DNA of 64,000 nt from Xenophilus azovorans DSM 13620 (GCF_000745855.1 NZ_JQKD01000006.1:186001-250000); one strand, 5' to 3'; shown: positions 1 to 9,654, counted from the stretch's first letter. Notes: generated from the sequence alone by a model not told the origin. Translations and numbers: made by a program.

Positions 1-424
1 GCACGGCCGCGTCGCGCACCACGATGGCGTTGCCGAAGAGCTGGATCTCGCTGCCGTCGCCGTTGGACAGGCCGCGGTCGGCGCTGGCGTGGGTGACCAG
101 GCCCTGGGGCGAGATCGAGCGCACGCGCACCTGATCGACCTCCAGCGTGTCGGTGTCGGGGTAGTGCCGGCCCTCCTTGCCCGTCATCTCGCTGCGCAGC
201 TGGCCGGTGCCCAGGAAGTTCTTGACGGTGAAGTCGCGCATGAAGAAGTCGGGCTCGTGTATCGGCGCCTCCTTGGCCGCCGGCTGGACCAGCCGCGGCG
301 CGTTGCGTACCAGCCAGTAGGTGCCCAGCGCCAGCGCGCCCATCAGGATGATCGGCAGGTACAGGCTGGCGCGGTCCAGCGCCATGCGCAGCAGCGCCCA
401 GCCTTGCTTGAAGTCCATCGCCAT
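1..424 (-). CDS. lptC: LptC, LPS export periplasmic/membrane protein (3' end beyond window)
   Basis: Partial gene: the first 141 codons are present and the C-terminus lies beyond position 1. The product begins MAMDFKQGWALLRMALDRAS and has one membrane-spanning segment at about residues 22-40. The periplasmic part (for example EPDFFMRDFTVKNF and SPQGLVTHASADRG) looks like LptC. LptC is the bitopic inner-membrane protein that passes LPS from LptBFG to LptA. The ATG at 424 overlaps the kdsC stop by one base (TGATG), which suggests translational coupling. A second in-frame ATG at 418 is possible. The kdsD-kdsC-lptC order is the usual proteobacterial arrangement, with lptA and lptB expected just outside the window. 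Confidence 0.88.
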   Translation of the reverse strand, partial: MAMDFKQGWALLRMALDRASLYLPIILMGALALGTYWLVRNAPRLVQPAAKEAPIHEPDFFMRDFTVKNFLGTGQLRSEMTGKEGRHYPDTDTLEVDQVRVRSISPQGLVTHASADRGLSNGDGSEIQLFGNAIVVRDAAV

Positions 425-975
425 CAGGAGGCCGCTCCCTCGGCCGCGTCGAGCAGGCGCTGGTAGTGGCCGCCGGCCAGGAGCAGCAGGTCGCAGAACT
501 CGCGCGCCGCGCCTTCGCCGCCGCGGGCGGCGGTGACGTGGCGCACGGCGGCCCGCACCTCGGCGTGGGCGTTGGCGGGCGCGGCGGAGAAGCCGGCGCG
601 CCGCAGCACCGGCAGGTCCGGCCAGTCGTCGCCGATGGCGGCGGCCTGCGCCCAGCCCAGGCCCAATTCGGCCAGCAGCGCCTCGGCGGCCGGCCGCTTG
701 TCGCTGACGCCGTAGCGCGCATGGGCGACGCCCAGCGCCTCCAGCCGCACGCGCAGCGGCTGCGAGTCGCGCCCGGTGATCACCACCGGCTCGATGCCGG
801 CGCGGCGCAGCAGCTGCAGGCCGTAGCCGTCGAGGATGGAGAAGCGCTTGAGCGTCTCGCCCTCGGCGCTGAAGTACACGCCGCCGTCGGTGAGCACGCC
901 GTCGACATCGAAGAAGGCGACGCGCACGTCCTGCGCGGCCAGCAGCAGCTCGGGCGCGAAATGCACGGCCGGCAT
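424..975 (-). CDS. kdsC: 3-deoxy-D-manno-octulosonate 8-phosphate phosphatase
   Basis: HAD-superfamily phosphatase that dephosphorylates KDO-8-phosphate to KDO for the LPS inner core. The 183-aa length is normal for the short KdsC type, which lacks a cap domain and works as a tetramer. Motif I is FFDVDGVLTDG near residue 21 with the nucleophile and acid/base aspartates. Motif II is the Thr of VVITGRDS. The motif III lysine lies in GVSDKRPA and motif IV is AIGDDWPDLP. Its start overlaps the kdsD stop by one base, and its stop overlaps the lptC start in the same way, so the three genes form a tightly coupled operon. Confidence 0.95.
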   Translation of the reverse strand: MPAVHFAPELLLAAQDVRVAFFDVDGVLTDGGVYFSAEGETLKRFSILDGYGLQLLRRAGIEPVVITGRDSQPLRVRLEALGVAHARYGVSDKRPAAEALLAELGLGWAQAAAIGDDWPDLPVLRRAGFSAAPANAHAEVRAAVRHVTAARGGEGAAREFCDLLLLAGGHYQRLLDAAEGAAS

Positions 976-1961
976 CAGATGACCTTGGCCCGCATCAGGT
1001 CGGTGGTGTTCAACGCGCCGACCAGCCGGCCTTCAGCGTCGACCACGAACAGGCGGGTGATGCCGTGCTGCTCCATCAGCTCCGCGGCCTCGACCGCCAG
1101 CGCGTCGGCGCGGATGGTGCGCGGGCCGCGGTGCATCACGTCGGCGGCGGTGGGCGTGCGCAGGTCGGCGCCGGCCTCGATCAGGCGGCGCAGGTCGCCG
1201 TCGGTGAAGATGCCCTCGGCCCGGCCGCCCTCGCCCATCACGGCCGCCGCGCCGAAGCCCTGGATGCTCATCGTGCGCATCAGCTCGGAGATGCCGGCCG
1301 TGGGCGCCACGCGCGGCACGGCCTCGCCGCTGCGCATGACGTCGCTGACGTGGGTGAGCAGCTTGCGGCCCAGCGCGCCGCCGGGGTGCGAGCGGGCGAA
1401 GTCCTCGGCGCCGAAGCCGCGCGCGTCCAGCAGCGCGACGGCCAGCGCATCGCCCAGCGCCATCTGCGCGGTGGTGCTGGCGGTGGGCGCGAGGTTGAGC
1501 GGGCAGGCCTCCTTCTCGACGCCGCTGTCGAGCACGACGTCGGCATGTCGGGCCAGGGAGGATTCGCGCCCGCCGGTCATGGCGATCAGCGGCACGCCCT
1601 GGCGCTTGACGACCGGCAGGATGGCGGCCAGCTCGTCGCTCTCGCCGCTGTTGGAGATGGCCAGCACGATATCCACCGCCTTGATCATGCCCAGGTCGCC
1701 GTGGCTGGCCTCGGCCGGGTGGACGAACATGGCGGGCGTCCCGGTGGACGCCAGCGTGGCGGCGATCTTGCGCCCGACGTGGCCGCTCTTGCCCATGCCC
1801 ATCACGACCACCCGGCCGCGCACCTCGAGGATGCGGCGCACCGCCTCGATGAAGGAGGGGCCGATCCGCGCCTTCAGCCCGAGCACGGCCGCGGACTCGA
1901 TGTCGAAGGTCGCGCGGGCGCGCGCCAGCAGCGCGTCGGAATCCAGGGGCAGGGAGGGCAT
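975..1961 (-). CDS. kdsD: D-arabinose 5-phosphate isomerase
   Basis: Interconverts D-ribulose 5-phosphate and D-arabinose 5-phosphate, the first committed supply step for KDO. The 328-aa length is typical. An N-terminal SIS sugar-isomerase domain covers roughly residues 35-170, with GMGKSGHVGRKIAATLASTG and SNSGESDELA as its phosphosugar-binding loops. Two CBS domains follow at about residues 205-325 (VMRSGEAVPRV, DVMHRGPRTIRADA). First gene of the leftward LPS operon. The gap to the divergent antiporter gene is only 52 bp, so the two promoters must be very close. Confidence 0.95.
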   Translation of the reverse strand: MPSLPLDSDALLARARATFDIESAAVLGLKARIGPSFIEAVRRILEVRGRVVVMGMGKSGHVGRKIAATLASTGTPAMFVHPAEASHGDLGMIKAVDIVLAISNSGESDELAAILPVVKRQGVPLIAMTGGRESSLARHADVVLDSGVEKEACPLNLAPTASTTAQMALGDALAVALLDARGFGAEDFARSHPGGALGRKLLTHVSDVMRSGEAVPRVAPTAGISELMRTMSIQGFGAAAVMGEGGRAEGIFTDGDLRRLIEAGADLRTPTAADVMHRGPRTIRADALAVEAAELMEQHGITRLFVVDAEGRLVGALNTTDLMRAKVI

Positions 1962-2013
1962 CGCGGAATTTTATCGGCCGGCACGGCGGCAAGCCCCTTG
2001 CTAGCATCCGGCC

Positions 2014-3999
2014 ATGCGCTCGTTCGAACTCACGCTGATGTACCTGCTGGCCGCGGTGCTCGGCGTGGTGACCTGCCGCTCCTTCAAGCTGCCGCCGATG
2101 CTGGGCTACCTGGTGGCGGGCGTGCTGATCGGGCCGCACGCGCTCAGGCTCTCGGACAACGACGAGGGCATCAAGCACCTGGGCGAGTTCGGCGTGGTGT
2201 TCCTGATGTTCGTGATCGGCCTGGAGTTCAGCCTGCCCAAGCTGCGGGCGATGCGCAAGCACGTGTTCGGGCTGGGCGCGCTGCAGGTGACGCTGACCAT
2301 GCTGGCCGCCACTATCGGCGCGCTGGCGCTGTCGCGCGTGCTGCCGCCGCGCTGGCAACTGGGCTGGCAGACGGCGCTGGCGCTGTCGGGCGCGCTGGCG
2401 ATGAGCAGCACGGCGATCGTGGTCAAGCTGATGGCCGAGCGGCTGGAGCTGGAGAGCGAGCACGGCCGCCGCGTGATGGGCGTGCTGCTGTTCCAGGATC
2501 TGGCGGTGGTGCCGCTGCTGGTGCTGGTGCCGGCGCTGGGCGCGCCGCCGGAGGCGCTGGCCAAGGCGCTCGGCCTGGCCATGCTCAAGGCCACGGTGCT
2601 GGTCGGGCTGCTGCTGTACGGCGGCCCGCGGGTGATGCGCTGGTGGCTCACGCTGGTGGCGCGCCGCCGCAGCGACGAGCTGTTCATGCTGAACCTGCTG
2701 CTGGTCACGCTGGGCCTGGCCTGGCTGACGGAGCAGGCCGGGCTGTCGCTGGCGCTGGGCGCCTTCATCGCCGGCATGCTGGTGTCGGAGACGGAATACA
2801 AGCACCAGGTGGAGACCGACATCCGCGCCTTCCACGACGTGCTGCTGGGCCTGTTCTTCATCACCATCGGCATGTCGCTGGACTGGCACGTGGTGGTGGA
2901 CCACTGGGTGCTGGTGGCGCTGCTGCTGGTGCTGCCGCTGCTGTTCAAGCTGGCGCTGGTGACGCTGCTGGCGCGCCTGCTGGGCGCGACCACAGGCGTG
3001 TCGCTGCGCACGGGCCTGTACCTGGCGCAGGCGGGCGAGTTCGGCTTCGTGCTGCTGGCGCTGGCGCAGGGGCGCTCGCTGCTGCCGGAATGGCTGGCCA
3101 GCCCGGTGCTGGCCGCGATGATTTTGTCGATGCTGGCCACGCCCTTCATCGTGCTGTATAGCGAGGCGATCGTGCGCAAGCTGGTGGCCAGCGACTGGCT
3201 GCAGCAGTCGCTGCAGATGACGCAGATCGCGCGCAAGACCATCAACACGGCGCGCCACGTGATCATCTGCGGCTACGGCCGCTGCGGGCAGAACCTGGCG
3301 CGCATGCTGGAGCGGGAGGGCATCCCCTACATGGCGCTGGACCTGGACCCGGACCGCGTGCGCCAGGCCGCCGCCGCGGGCGATTCGGTGGTGTTCGGCG
3401 ACGCCGCGCGCCTGCAGGCGCTGATGGCCGCCGGCCTGGCGCGCGCCAGCGCGGTGGTGGTCACCTACCTGGACGTGCCGGGCGCGATGAAGGTGCTGGC
3501 CCACACCCGCTCGCATGCGCCGCAGGTGCCGGTGATCGTGCGCACGCAGGACGACCGCGACCTGGAGAAGCTGCAGGCCGCCGGCGCCACCGAGGTGGTG
3601 CCCGAGGCCATCGAGGGCTCGCTGATGCTGGCCAGCCACGCGCTGGCGCTGGTGGGCGTGCCGATGCGGCGCGTGATCCGGCTGGCGCAGGAACAGCGCG
3701 ACGCCCGCTACAACCTGCTGCGCGGCTATTTCCACGGGGCCGACGACGACGCCGGCGACGAGCTGGACTACGAGCGGCTGGACACGCTCACCCTGGCCCC
3801 GGGCGCGCGCGCCATCGGCCAGCCGCTGGCGCAGCTCGCGCTGCATGCGGTGGGCGTGCGGGTCGCCAGCCTGCGCCGCCACGGCGGGCAGCCGGCCGAT
3901 CCGCATGACGACACGGTGCTGGCCGACGGCGATACGCTGGTGCTCTCGGGCAAGCCGGGCGCACTGGCGGCGGCGGTGGACAGGCTGCAGCGCGGCTAG
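2014..3999 (+). CDS. kefB: CPA2-family monovalent cation:proton antiporter with RCK domain (KefB/KefC type)
   Basis: 661-aa inner-membrane antiporter. The first 390 or so residues form about 12 hydrophobic helices of the Na+/H+ exchanger fold (GYLVAGVLIGPHAL, LSGALAMSSTAIVVKLMAE, LALGAFIAGMLVSETEY). A cytoplasmic TrkA-N/RCK domain follows with the dinucleotide loop VIICGYGRCGQN near residue 418. A TrkA-C domain lies at about residues 570-660. KefB/KefC proteins export potassium under electrophile control, but the glutathione-gated loop residues cannot be confirmed here and YbaL-type antiporters look similar, so the symbol is tentative. Its 3' end overlaps the convergent zinc-ribbon gene by 4 bp. 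Confidence 0.85.
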   Translation: MRSFELTLMYLLAAVLGVVTCRSFKLPPMLGYLVAGVLIGPHALRLSDNDEGIKHLGEFGVVFLMFVIGLEFSLPKLRAMRKHVFGLGALQVTLTMLAATIGALALSRVLPPRWQLGWQTALALSGALAMSSTAIVVKLMAERLELESEHGRRVMGVLLFQDLAVVPLLVLVPALGAPPEALAKALGLAMLKATVLVGLLLYGGPRVMRWWLTLVARRRSDELFMLNLLLVTLGLAWLTEQAGLSLALGAFIAGMLVSETEYKHQVETDIRAFHDVLLGLFFITIGMSLDWHVVVDHWVLVALLLVLPLLFKLALVTLLARLLGATTGVSLRTGLYLAQAGEFGFVLLALAQGRSLLPEWLASPVLAAMILSMLATPFIVLYSEAIVRKLVASDWLQQSLQMTQIARKTINTARHVIICGYGRCGQNLARMLEREGIPYMALDLDPDRVRQAAAAGDSVVFGDAARLQALMAAGLARASAVVVTYLDVPGAMKVLAHTRSHAPQVPVIVRTQDDRDLEKLQAAGATEVVPEAIEGSLMLASHALALVGVPMRRVIRLAQEQRDARYNLLRGYFHGADDDAGDELDYERLDTLTLAPGARAIGQPLAQLALHAVGVRVASLRRHGGQPADPHDDTVLADGDTLVLSGKPGALAAAVDRLQRG

Positions 4000-4856
4000 C
4001 GCGGCGGCAGGCCGGCGACGCGCTCCAGCCGCTCGGCCGTCATCCACTCGTCCCGGTAAAGGAAGAAGCGGCGCTGCTGCATCAGGCGCCAGCCCTGCGG
4101 ACTCACCTGCCAGCGCCCGCCGCGCCAGGCCGGCAGCTGCCGGGCGAAGGCATCGGCGACCTCCGGCGACGCCAGCCAGGGCGCGGCGCCGTCGAGCGAC
4201 CAGACCACCTCGGCCGCCACGCCCGGATACACCTGGCCCCGCACGCGCGTGGGCCCGACGGCGCCGATGCCGCGCACCGAGGCCAGGCGCAGTCCGCGCG
4301 CGATGCACAGTTGCCGCCCGCCCGTCCAGTCCGTCAGTTCGGGGCGCGGCGCATAGGTGCGCAGCGCCGGCGGCTCCGACTCGCCGGCCGGCTCGTCGGG
4401 CTCGCGCTCGTACAGGCCGGCCGCGGCCAGCGTGTCCATCCACGACAGCGTTGCCGCATCGCCGGCCTGGACATGCACCGGCTGCGCGTCATAGGCCAGG
4501 CCGTTGGCCATGCACAAGGGGTCGCGCGACTGCGCGTCGCCGCGCTCCAGCGCGGCACGCAGCGCCTGCGGCGAGACGTCCGGCATCGGCTCCGGCCGGG
4601 TCGCGATGGCCACGCCGCCCAGCCCCAGCACCGCGATCGCCGCCAGCGCCAGCGACATCCAGCCGGTGCGACGCCACCAGCCCGGCGGGCGGTCCGGATC
4701 GTCCGCCGCGTCCAATGGCGAGAAGGCCGACAGGCGAACGGGCTGGGTGAAGACCACGGCCCCGCAGGCCGGGCAGAAGCTCGCGTCCGCGGCCAGGTCG
4801 GCGCCGCAGGCAGCGCAGTGCGGCGTCGGCGGGGTGCCGGCAGGGCCTTGCGTCAT
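3996..4856 (-). CDS. Membrane-anchored zinc-ribbon protein, function unknown
   Basis: 286-aa protein of unknown role. Residues 13-33 carry a zinc ribbon of two CxxC knuckles (CAACGADLAADASFCPACG). A single transmembrane helix at about residues 70-88 (SLALAAIAVLGLGGVAIA) is followed by a roughly 195-residue domain that I do not recognise, presumably periplasmic, with two cysteines (DPLCMANGL, RQLCIARGL). The next gene upstream has the same plan (zinc ribbon, linker, TM helix) and lies 116 bp away on the same strand, so the pair may be functionally linked. Start is the only ATG before the ribbon. No specific function is claimed. Confidence 0.7.
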   Translation of the reverse strand: MTQGPAGTPPTPHCAACGADLAADASFCPACGAVVFTQPVRLSAFSPLDAADDPDRPPGWWRRTGWMSLALAAIAVLGLGGVAIATRPEPMPDVSPQALRAALERGDAQSRDPLCMANGLAYDAQPVHVQAGDAATLSWMDTLAAAGLYEREPDEPAGESEPPALRTYAPRPELTDWTGGRQLCIARGLRLASVRGIGAVGPTRVRGQVYPGVAAEVVWSLDGAAPWLASPEVADAFARQLPAWRGGRWQVSPQGWRLMQQRRFFLYRDEWMTAERLERVAGLPPR

Positions 4857-4972
4857 GCGGGCCTCCGCGGGGGGATGTCAGAAGAGTGCCTGTCCGCCGC
4901 AGGACGCACCGGGCGGGAGAAGTGGGGCGGGCGCGGCAGAGCGGCCATGGTGTTCTCGTGGCTCGCGCCGCT

Positions 4973-5803
4973 TCAATTGGCGTACGTCGGGTTGCGCCGC
5001 TCTTCCTCTGCCTGCTGCTGGCGCCGCACCGCCTCGCACTGCGGATGCGCGCGCTGCGCGGGCTTGGCGCATTCCGCCACCAGGCAGCGCGCCCGGGCGA
5101 TGAAGTTCTGCCCGGCACATGCGGCCTCGGGCGCGGGCGGCGGAGGCGGCGGTGCGGGAGGCGCAGGCGCCTCGGCCACCGGCGGAGGCGGGGCGGGCAC
5201 AGGCGCCGGAGCCGGCTTGCGTACCGCGGCGGGACGGGGCGCCGCGGCGCGCGGTGAAGGGGCAGGCGCAGGCGGAGCTGCCTCCTGCACGGGCGGCGCC
5301 GGCTCGGGTGCGGGCGGCGCCGGCGGCGCGGCAGGGGGTTCCGCCACGGGCGGCGGCTCGGGCGCCGGCGGAGGCGCGACGGGCGGTGGCGCGGGGAGCG
5401 CAGGCACAGGGGCTTCGGCAACGGCCGTCGGTCCGCCGCGATCGCGCATCAGATAGACGCCCGCCCCGATGGCCAGCACGACGGCAGCGGCCAACACGCC
5501 GGCCACCAGCGGGGCCTTGCCGCGCGATGGCGGCGGCGCTGGTGGTGACGGCGCATGCACGGCCGCCGGAGCAGGCGCCGCGGGCGGCGGTGCGGGAGTG
5601 CGGCCGGCTCGGGGCGACGGCAGGATGACGGTACGCTCGCCCGGGTCCGGGTCTGCCTCGTCCAGGTCGGCCGGCATGGTGACCGGCCACTCGCCTTCGT
5701 CGGCGGCAGGCTGGGCGCCGGCGCCCAGCCGCGCGCCGCAGCTGCGACAGAACTTGGCTGCGTCCCGGTTCTCCACGCCGCAGGCGCCGCATACCACAGG
5801 CAT
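4973..5803 (-). CDS. Zinc-ribbon protein with TM helix and long Pro/Ala-rich linker, function unknown
   Basis: 276-aa hypothetical protein. An N-terminal zinc ribbon (VVCGACGVENRDAAKFCRSC, residues 4-23) is followed by an acidic linker containing ERTVILPSPRAG. The TM helix is at about residues 101-121. Some 120 residues are then almost entirely Pro/Ala/Glu, the kind of sequence that spans a periplasm or wall. The C-terminal 50 residues hold four cysteines (ACAGQNF, ARCLVAECAK, HPQCEA) and are probably a small disulfide-bonded domain. A clear sigma-70 promoter lies just upstream. It is probably co-transcribed with the second zinc-ribbon gene downstream. Confidence 0.7.
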   Translation of the reverse strand: MPVVCGACGVENRDAAKFCRSCGARLGAGAQPAADEGEWPVTMPADLDEADPDPGERTVILPSPRAGRTPAPPPAAPAPAAVHAPSPPAPPPSRGKAPLVAGVLAAAVVLAIGAGVYLMRDRGGPTAVAEAPVPALPAPPPVAPPPAPEPPPVAEPPAAPPAPPAPEPAPPVQEAAPPAPAPSPRAAAPRPAAVRKPAPAPVPAPPPPVAEAPAPPAPPPPPPAPEAACAGQNFIARARCLVAECAKPAQRAHPQCEAVRRQQQAEEERRNPTYAN

Positions 5804-5833
5804 TCCAAGGCTCCTACCACTGTTTGTAACAAT

Positions 5834-5862
5834 GGTATAGGGCGGAGACAGTGTTGTGTAAA
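5834..5862 (-). promoter_or_regulatory. Sigma-70 promoter for the Pro-rich zinc-ribbon gene
   Basis: On the minus strand, TTTACA (5862-5857), a 17-bp spacer and TATACC (5839-5834) precede the ATG at 5803. Transcription would start near 5827. The AT-rich island stands out against the surrounding high GC. Confidence 0.6.
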
Positions 5863-5888
5863 GAAAAGTGGCGCTGTTACACGTGCCG

Positions 5889-6356
5889 TCAGGTCACGGC
5901 CACACGCCGCGCCTTGTGGCCCAGGCGCCGCGACAGCACCAGGCCCAGCGCCATCGCCAGTTCCAGCGCGATGCCCGGCTGCCGGTTGCCCATCTCGCTG
6001 AAGCGCAGCGGCGTCAGCCGCCACATGCGGCAGGCGCCCGCGGCCGTGACGCTGGCCGAGCGCGGCTGGCGCGAGAAGAAGGAGCCCTCGCCGACGACCG
6101 AGCCGGCGTTGACGATCGCAATCTGCACCTCGCCCTTGCTGGACAGGCGGTGCACGCTCAGCGAGCCGGACTCGACGAAGAACAGCGAGCGGTCGTGCGC
6201 CCCTTCGTCGATCAGCGTCTGCGTCGGCGCCAGCTCGAAGGACTGCAGGTACGAGCCCAGCACCTCCCACTGCGCCGGCTGGAGGGCGGGTGCGAAGGCA
6301 TCGTCGCTGGTGTTCTGGGCGATGGCCTGGCACAGATCCTGGATGGTGGCGGGCAT
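5889..6356 (-). CDS. Cyclic nucleotide-binding domain protein (Crp-type sensor domain only)
   Basis: 155-aa protein made almost entirely of one cNMP-binding beta-roll: QTLIDEGAHDRSLFFVESGS, then GSVVGEGSFFSRQPRSASV, where the GE and RSA elements correspond to the phosphate-binding cassette. There is no helix-turn-helix after the domain, so it is not a complete Crp/Fnr regulator. The C-terminal helix (ELAMALGLVLSRRLGHKARR) may be a dimer or partner surface. It lies just downstream of mnmE on the same strand (43-bp gap). It probably acts as a small nucleotide-responsive adaptor, but its target cannot be read from the sequence. Confidence 0.8.
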   Translation of the reverse strand: MPATIQDLCQAIAQNTSDDAFAPALQPAQWEVLGSYLQSFELAPTQTLIDEGAHDRSLFFVESGSLSVHRLSSKGEVQIAIVNAGSVVGEGSFFSRQPRSASVTAAGACRMWRLTPLRFSEMGNRQPGIALELAMALGLVLSRRLGHKARRVAVT

Positions 6357-6398
6357 GGTGGTTCTCGTGATGGGTGCGCCATTGTTCGGCGCTTTCTC

Positions 6399-7808
6399 TT
6401 ACTTTCCAATACAGAAGCGCGAAAAGATCACGCCGAGCAGCTCGTCGGCGCCGAATTCTCCCGTGATCTCGTTCAGCGCGTTCTGCGCCAGCCGCAGCTC
6501 CTCGGCCAGCAGGTCGAGGGGCGCCGCGGCGGCGTGCAGGTGGGCATGGGCCAGGGCGAGGTGTTCGCCCACGCGCGCCAGGGCTTCAACGTGCCGGGCG
6601 CGCGCCAGGTAGACACCTTCGGGCATGGCCTGCCAGCCGGCCAGCGCCAGCAGGCGCTGGCGCAGGGCGTCCAGCCCGTCGCCGGTGCGGGCCGACAGGC
6701 GCAGGCCACCCTCGGGCACGGCGGCCTGCGGCACCGCGTCGGCCTTGTTCCACACCTCCAGCACGGGCACCTGCGCCGGCAGGCGCTCGGCCAGGGCGGC
6801 GCGGATGGCGGCATCCGCCGCCCGGTAGTCGGGCAGGCCGGCACGCGTCAGGTCGTGCAGGAACAGCAGCGCGTCCGCCTCCTCGATCTGCCCCCAGGCG
6901 CGCTCGATGCCGATGCGCTCGACCTCGTCGCCGCTGTCGCGCAGGCCGGCGGTGTCGATGACGTGCAGAGGCACGCCCTGGATCTGGATGGTCTGCGAGA
7001 CGACGTCGCGCGTGGTGCCGGGGATGTTGCTGACGATGGCCAGTTCGGCGCCGGCCAGCGCGTTGAGCAGCGAGCTCTTGCCGGCGTTGGGCTGGCCGGC
7101 GATGACGATGCGGATGCCCTCGCGCAGCAGCGCGCCCTGGCGGGCCCGCTGCTGCACCGCGGCGAGCCGGTCCTGCAGCGCCTGGAGCTGGCCCGCCGCA
7201 TCGGCCTGGCGCAGGAAGTCGATGTCCTCCTCCGGGAAGTCCAGCGTCGCCTCCACCAGCATGCGCAGGTGGACCAGCGCGTCGCGCAGCACGTGGACCT
7301 CGCGCGAGAAGGCGCCGCCCAGCGAGCGGCCGGCGCTGCGCGCGGCGGCCTCGGTGCTGGCGTCGATCAGGTCGGCGATGGCCTCGGCCTGCGCCAGGTC
7401 GATCTTGCCGTTCTGGAAGGCGCGGCGGCTGAACTCGCCGGGCTGCGCCACGCGCAGGTTGGGCAGGCGCGGGCGGCCGGTGGCGGGGTCGGCCTCGGCG
7501 GCGGCCTCCAGGCAGCGCGCGAGCAGCAGCTGCAGGACGACCGGGCCGCCGTGGGCCTGCAGCTCCAGCACGTCCTCGCCGGTGAAGGAGCGCGGGGCGG
7601 GGAAGAAGATCGCCAGGCCGTGGTCGATGGGTTGGCCCGCCGCGTCGAGGAAGGGCAGGTAGGTGGCCTCGCGCGGCGCCAGGGCGCGCGCGCACAGGGC
7701 CTGCGCCAGCGGCGCGAGGCCGCGGCCCGACACGCGCACGATGCCCACCGCACCGCGTCCCGACGCGGTGGCGACGGCGGCGATGGGATCGTCGAACTGG
7801 GCCAGCAT
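6399..7808 (-). CDS. mnmE: tRNA uridine-5-carboxymethylaminomethyl(34) synthesis GTPase
   Basis: 469-aa GTPase that works with MnmG (at 55.8-57.7 kb here) to install the cmnm5 group on wobble U34 of several tRNAs. The N-terminal formyl-THF-binding/dimerisation domain covers about residues 1-120. The helical domain contains the inserted G domain at about 215-385. G1 is [17 protein letters not shown]3 is DTAGLRDS and G4 is NKAD. It ends in FCIGK, the C-x-GK tail with the essential cysteine. Full length. A strong terminator separates it from yidC upstream. Confidence 0.97.
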   Translation of the reverse strand: MLAQFDDPIAAVATASGRGAVGIVRVSGRGLAPLAQALCARALAPREATYLPFLDAAGQPIDHGLAIFFPAPRSFTGEDVLELQAHGGPVVLQLLLARCLEAAAEADPATGRPRLPNLRVAQPGEFSRRAFQNGKIDLAQAEAIADLIDASTEAAARSAGRSLGGAFSREVHVLRDALVHLRMLVEATLDFPEEDIDFLRQADAAGQLQALQDRLAAVQQRARQGALLREGIRIVIAGQPNAGKSSLLNALAGAELAIVSNIPGTTRDVVSQTIQIQGVPLHVIDTAGLRDSGDEVERIGIERAWGQIEEADALLFLHDLTRAGLPDYRAADAAIRAALAERLPAQVPVLEVWNKADAVPQAAVPEGGLRLSARTGDGLDALRQRLLALAGWQAMPEGVYLARARHVEALARVGEHLALAHAHLHAAAAPLDLLAEELRLAQNALNEITGEFGADELLGVIFSRFCIGK

Positions 7809-7824
7809 GCGGCGATTCTTCCAG

Positions 7825-7862
7825 CAAAAACGGGAAGGGGCCGCGCAGCGGCGGCCCCTTCC
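7825..7862 (-). terminator. Rho-independent terminator of the rpmH-rnpA-yidD-yidC operon
   Basis: Perfect 12-bp arms (GGAAGGGGCCGC at 7833-7844, GCGGCCCCTTCC at 7851-7862) with a 6-nt loop. On the minus strand the stem is followed by a run of five T (complement of 7825-7830). It sits 22 bp past the yidC stop. Confidence 0.85.
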
Positions 7863-7884
7863 GGCGCGTCGTCGGACGGCGCGG

Positions 7885-9654
7885 CTACTTGGTCTTCTTC
7901 GTGCCGAGCACGCCCAGGCGCTTGTTGATCACCCACTGCTGGGCGATCGACAGCACGTTGTTGGTGATCCAGTACAGCACCAGGCCGGCCGGGAAGAAGA
8001 AGAACATCACGCTGAACACCAGCGGCATGATCCACATCAGCCGGGCCTGCATCGGGTCCGGCGGCGTGGGGTTGAGCCAGGTCTGCAGCAGCGTGGTGGC
8101 CGTCATCACCAGGGGCAGGATGAACCACGGATCGGGCGCCGAGAGGTCCTTGATCCACAGGATCCAGGGCGCGTGGCGCATCTCCACCGAGGACAGCAGC
8201 ACCCAGTACAGCGCGATGAACACCGGGATCTGGATCAGGATCGGGAAGCAGCCGCCCAGCGGGTTGACCTTCTCCTCGCGGTAGATGCGCATCATCTCCT
8301 GCTGCATCTCCTGCGGCTTTTCCTTCAGGCGCTCGCGCATCTCCATGATGCGCGGGTTGATCGCCTTCATCTTGGCCATGCTGGCGTAGGCCTTGGCGTT
8401 GAGCCAGTAGAAGGCCGCCTTCAGCAGCACCACCAGCGCGACGATGGCCCAGCCCCAGTTGCCCAGCATCTTGTGCAGCTGGTCGAGCAGCCAGTACAGC
8501 GGCTTGGAGATGATGGCGAAGATGCCGTAGTCCTTGACCAGATCGAGCCCGGGCGCCAGGGTCTCGAGCTTCTTCTCCTCCTCGGGGCCGGCGAACAGCT
8601 GCGTCTCGACGGTCTGCGAAGCGCCGGGCGCCACCGCCGGCAGGCTGGCGACCATCGCCACGGCATAGAGGTTGTTGCCCAGCGTCTCCGGGCCCTGCAC
8701 GCGGAACTCGCGCTTCAGGCCGGCCTCGTGCGTCGGCTCCAGCAGCCAGGCCGAGGCGAAGTAGTGCTGCACCATCGCGACCCAGCCGGTGCTGGAGGCC
8801 GGCGGCACCTCGGCCTTGTTCTTGGCGATGTCGGCAAAGCTGATCTTGTGGAACTTCTTCTCTTCGGTATAGGCAGCCGGGCCGGTGAAGGTGCTGGTGC
8901 CGAACATGGTGCCGCTCTGCTCGGCGCCGTGGCGCAGCAGCTGCAGGTACAGCTGCGGCTCGCGCGGCTGGTCGCCGACGTTGACGACCTCGTGCTTCAC
9001 GCCGATCACGTACTGGCCGCGCTTGAACACGTAGGTCTTGACGTACTTGAGGCCGCCCACCGGCTGCGACTCGAAGACCACCTCCAGGGTGTCCTGGCCG
9101 TCCGCCAGCCTGTGGGGGCCGGGGCGCACGGCCATCGGCGCCAGGTGCGTCGGGAAGGCCGGGCCGCCGGCCACCGGATTGAGCAGGCCGGTCTGCGCCA
9201 GGTAGCGGTTGGCGGGCACGCCGTCGTCCATGAGCACCACGTTGCGGTCGATCACCGGCAGCGGCTCCATGCCGGCCAGCCTGCGCGCCAGGGGGATCAG
9301 CCCGCCCTTGTTGAGCTCCTCGTCGAACTGCGTCAGCTCCAGGCGCGCCAGCGTGCCGCCCTGGCCGTCGAGGGTGGCCTTGTACACGTCGGTCTCGATC
9401 TCGACCTTCTGCGCCGCGACGGCCGCGGGCCCGTCCGCCGCGGTCGGCAGGGTGGCGGGCGCCGTGGCGGCCGGTGCGCCGGGGGCGGGGGTGCCGCCGC
9501 CGGCGGGGGCGTCGGCCGGCGTGGTCTGCGCGGTCTGGTGCGCCGAGGGCAGGAAGGTCGGCTTGCGGCCGTTGTGGACCTGCCATTGGTCCCACAGCAT
9601 CACCAGCGAGAACCCGAAGATCACCCAGAGGATGGTGCGGCGAATGTCGTTCAT
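7885..9654 (-). CDS. yidC: Membrane protein insertase YidC
   Basis: 589-aa inner-membrane insertase. The N-terminal signal anchor starts [21 protein letters not shown] large periplasmic beta domain covers about residues 60-350. The conserved five-helix core follows ([55 protein letters not shown]). The core has the usual cytoplasmic coiled hairpin rich in Met/Lys ([20 protein letters not shown]). The ATG at 9654 was chosen because it matches the family N-terminus and overlaps the yidD stop (ATGA). An upstream start would add 30 residues of arginine-rich shadow sequence. Confidence 0.97.
   Translation of the reverse strand: MNDIRRTILWVIFGFSLVMLWDQWQVHNGRKPTFLPSAHQTAQTTPADAPAGGGTPAPGAPAATAPATLPTAADGPAAVAAQKVEIETDVYKATLDGQGGTLARLELTQFDEELNKGGLIPLARRLAGMEPLPVIDRNVVLMDDGVPANRYLAQTGLLNPVAGGPAFPTHLAPMAVRPGPHRLADGQDTLEVVFESQPVGGLKYVKTYVFKRGQYVIGVKHEVVNVGDQPREPQLYLQLLRHGAEQSGTMFGTSTFTGPAAYTEEKKFHKISFADIAKNKAEVPPASSTGWVAMVQHYFASAWLLEPTHEAGLKREFRVQGPETLGNNLYAVAMVASLPAVAPGASQTVETQLFAGPEEEKKLETLAPGLDLVKDYGIFAIISKPLYWLLDQLHKMLGNWGWAIVALVVLLKAAFYWLNAKAYASMAKMKAINPRIMEMRERLKEKPQEMQQEMMRIYREEKVNPLGGCFPILIQIPVFIALYWVLLSSVEMRHAPWILWIKDLSAPDPWFILPLVMTATTLLQTWLNPTPPDPMQARLMWIMPLVFSVMFFFFPAGLVLYWITNNVLSIAQQWVINKRLGVLGTKKTK

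Noticed and set aside
1033-4443. Very long antisense open frames over kdsD/kefB and elsewhere (for example opposite yidC, gyrB and copA)
   Set aside because: Arg/Ala/His/Gln-rich translations caused by high third-position GC; the opposite strand carries well-conserved genes.
5874-5889. TGTTACACGTGCCGTC as a third parS
   Set aside because: Only the left half matches; the right half-site is lost. Not a credible ParB site.
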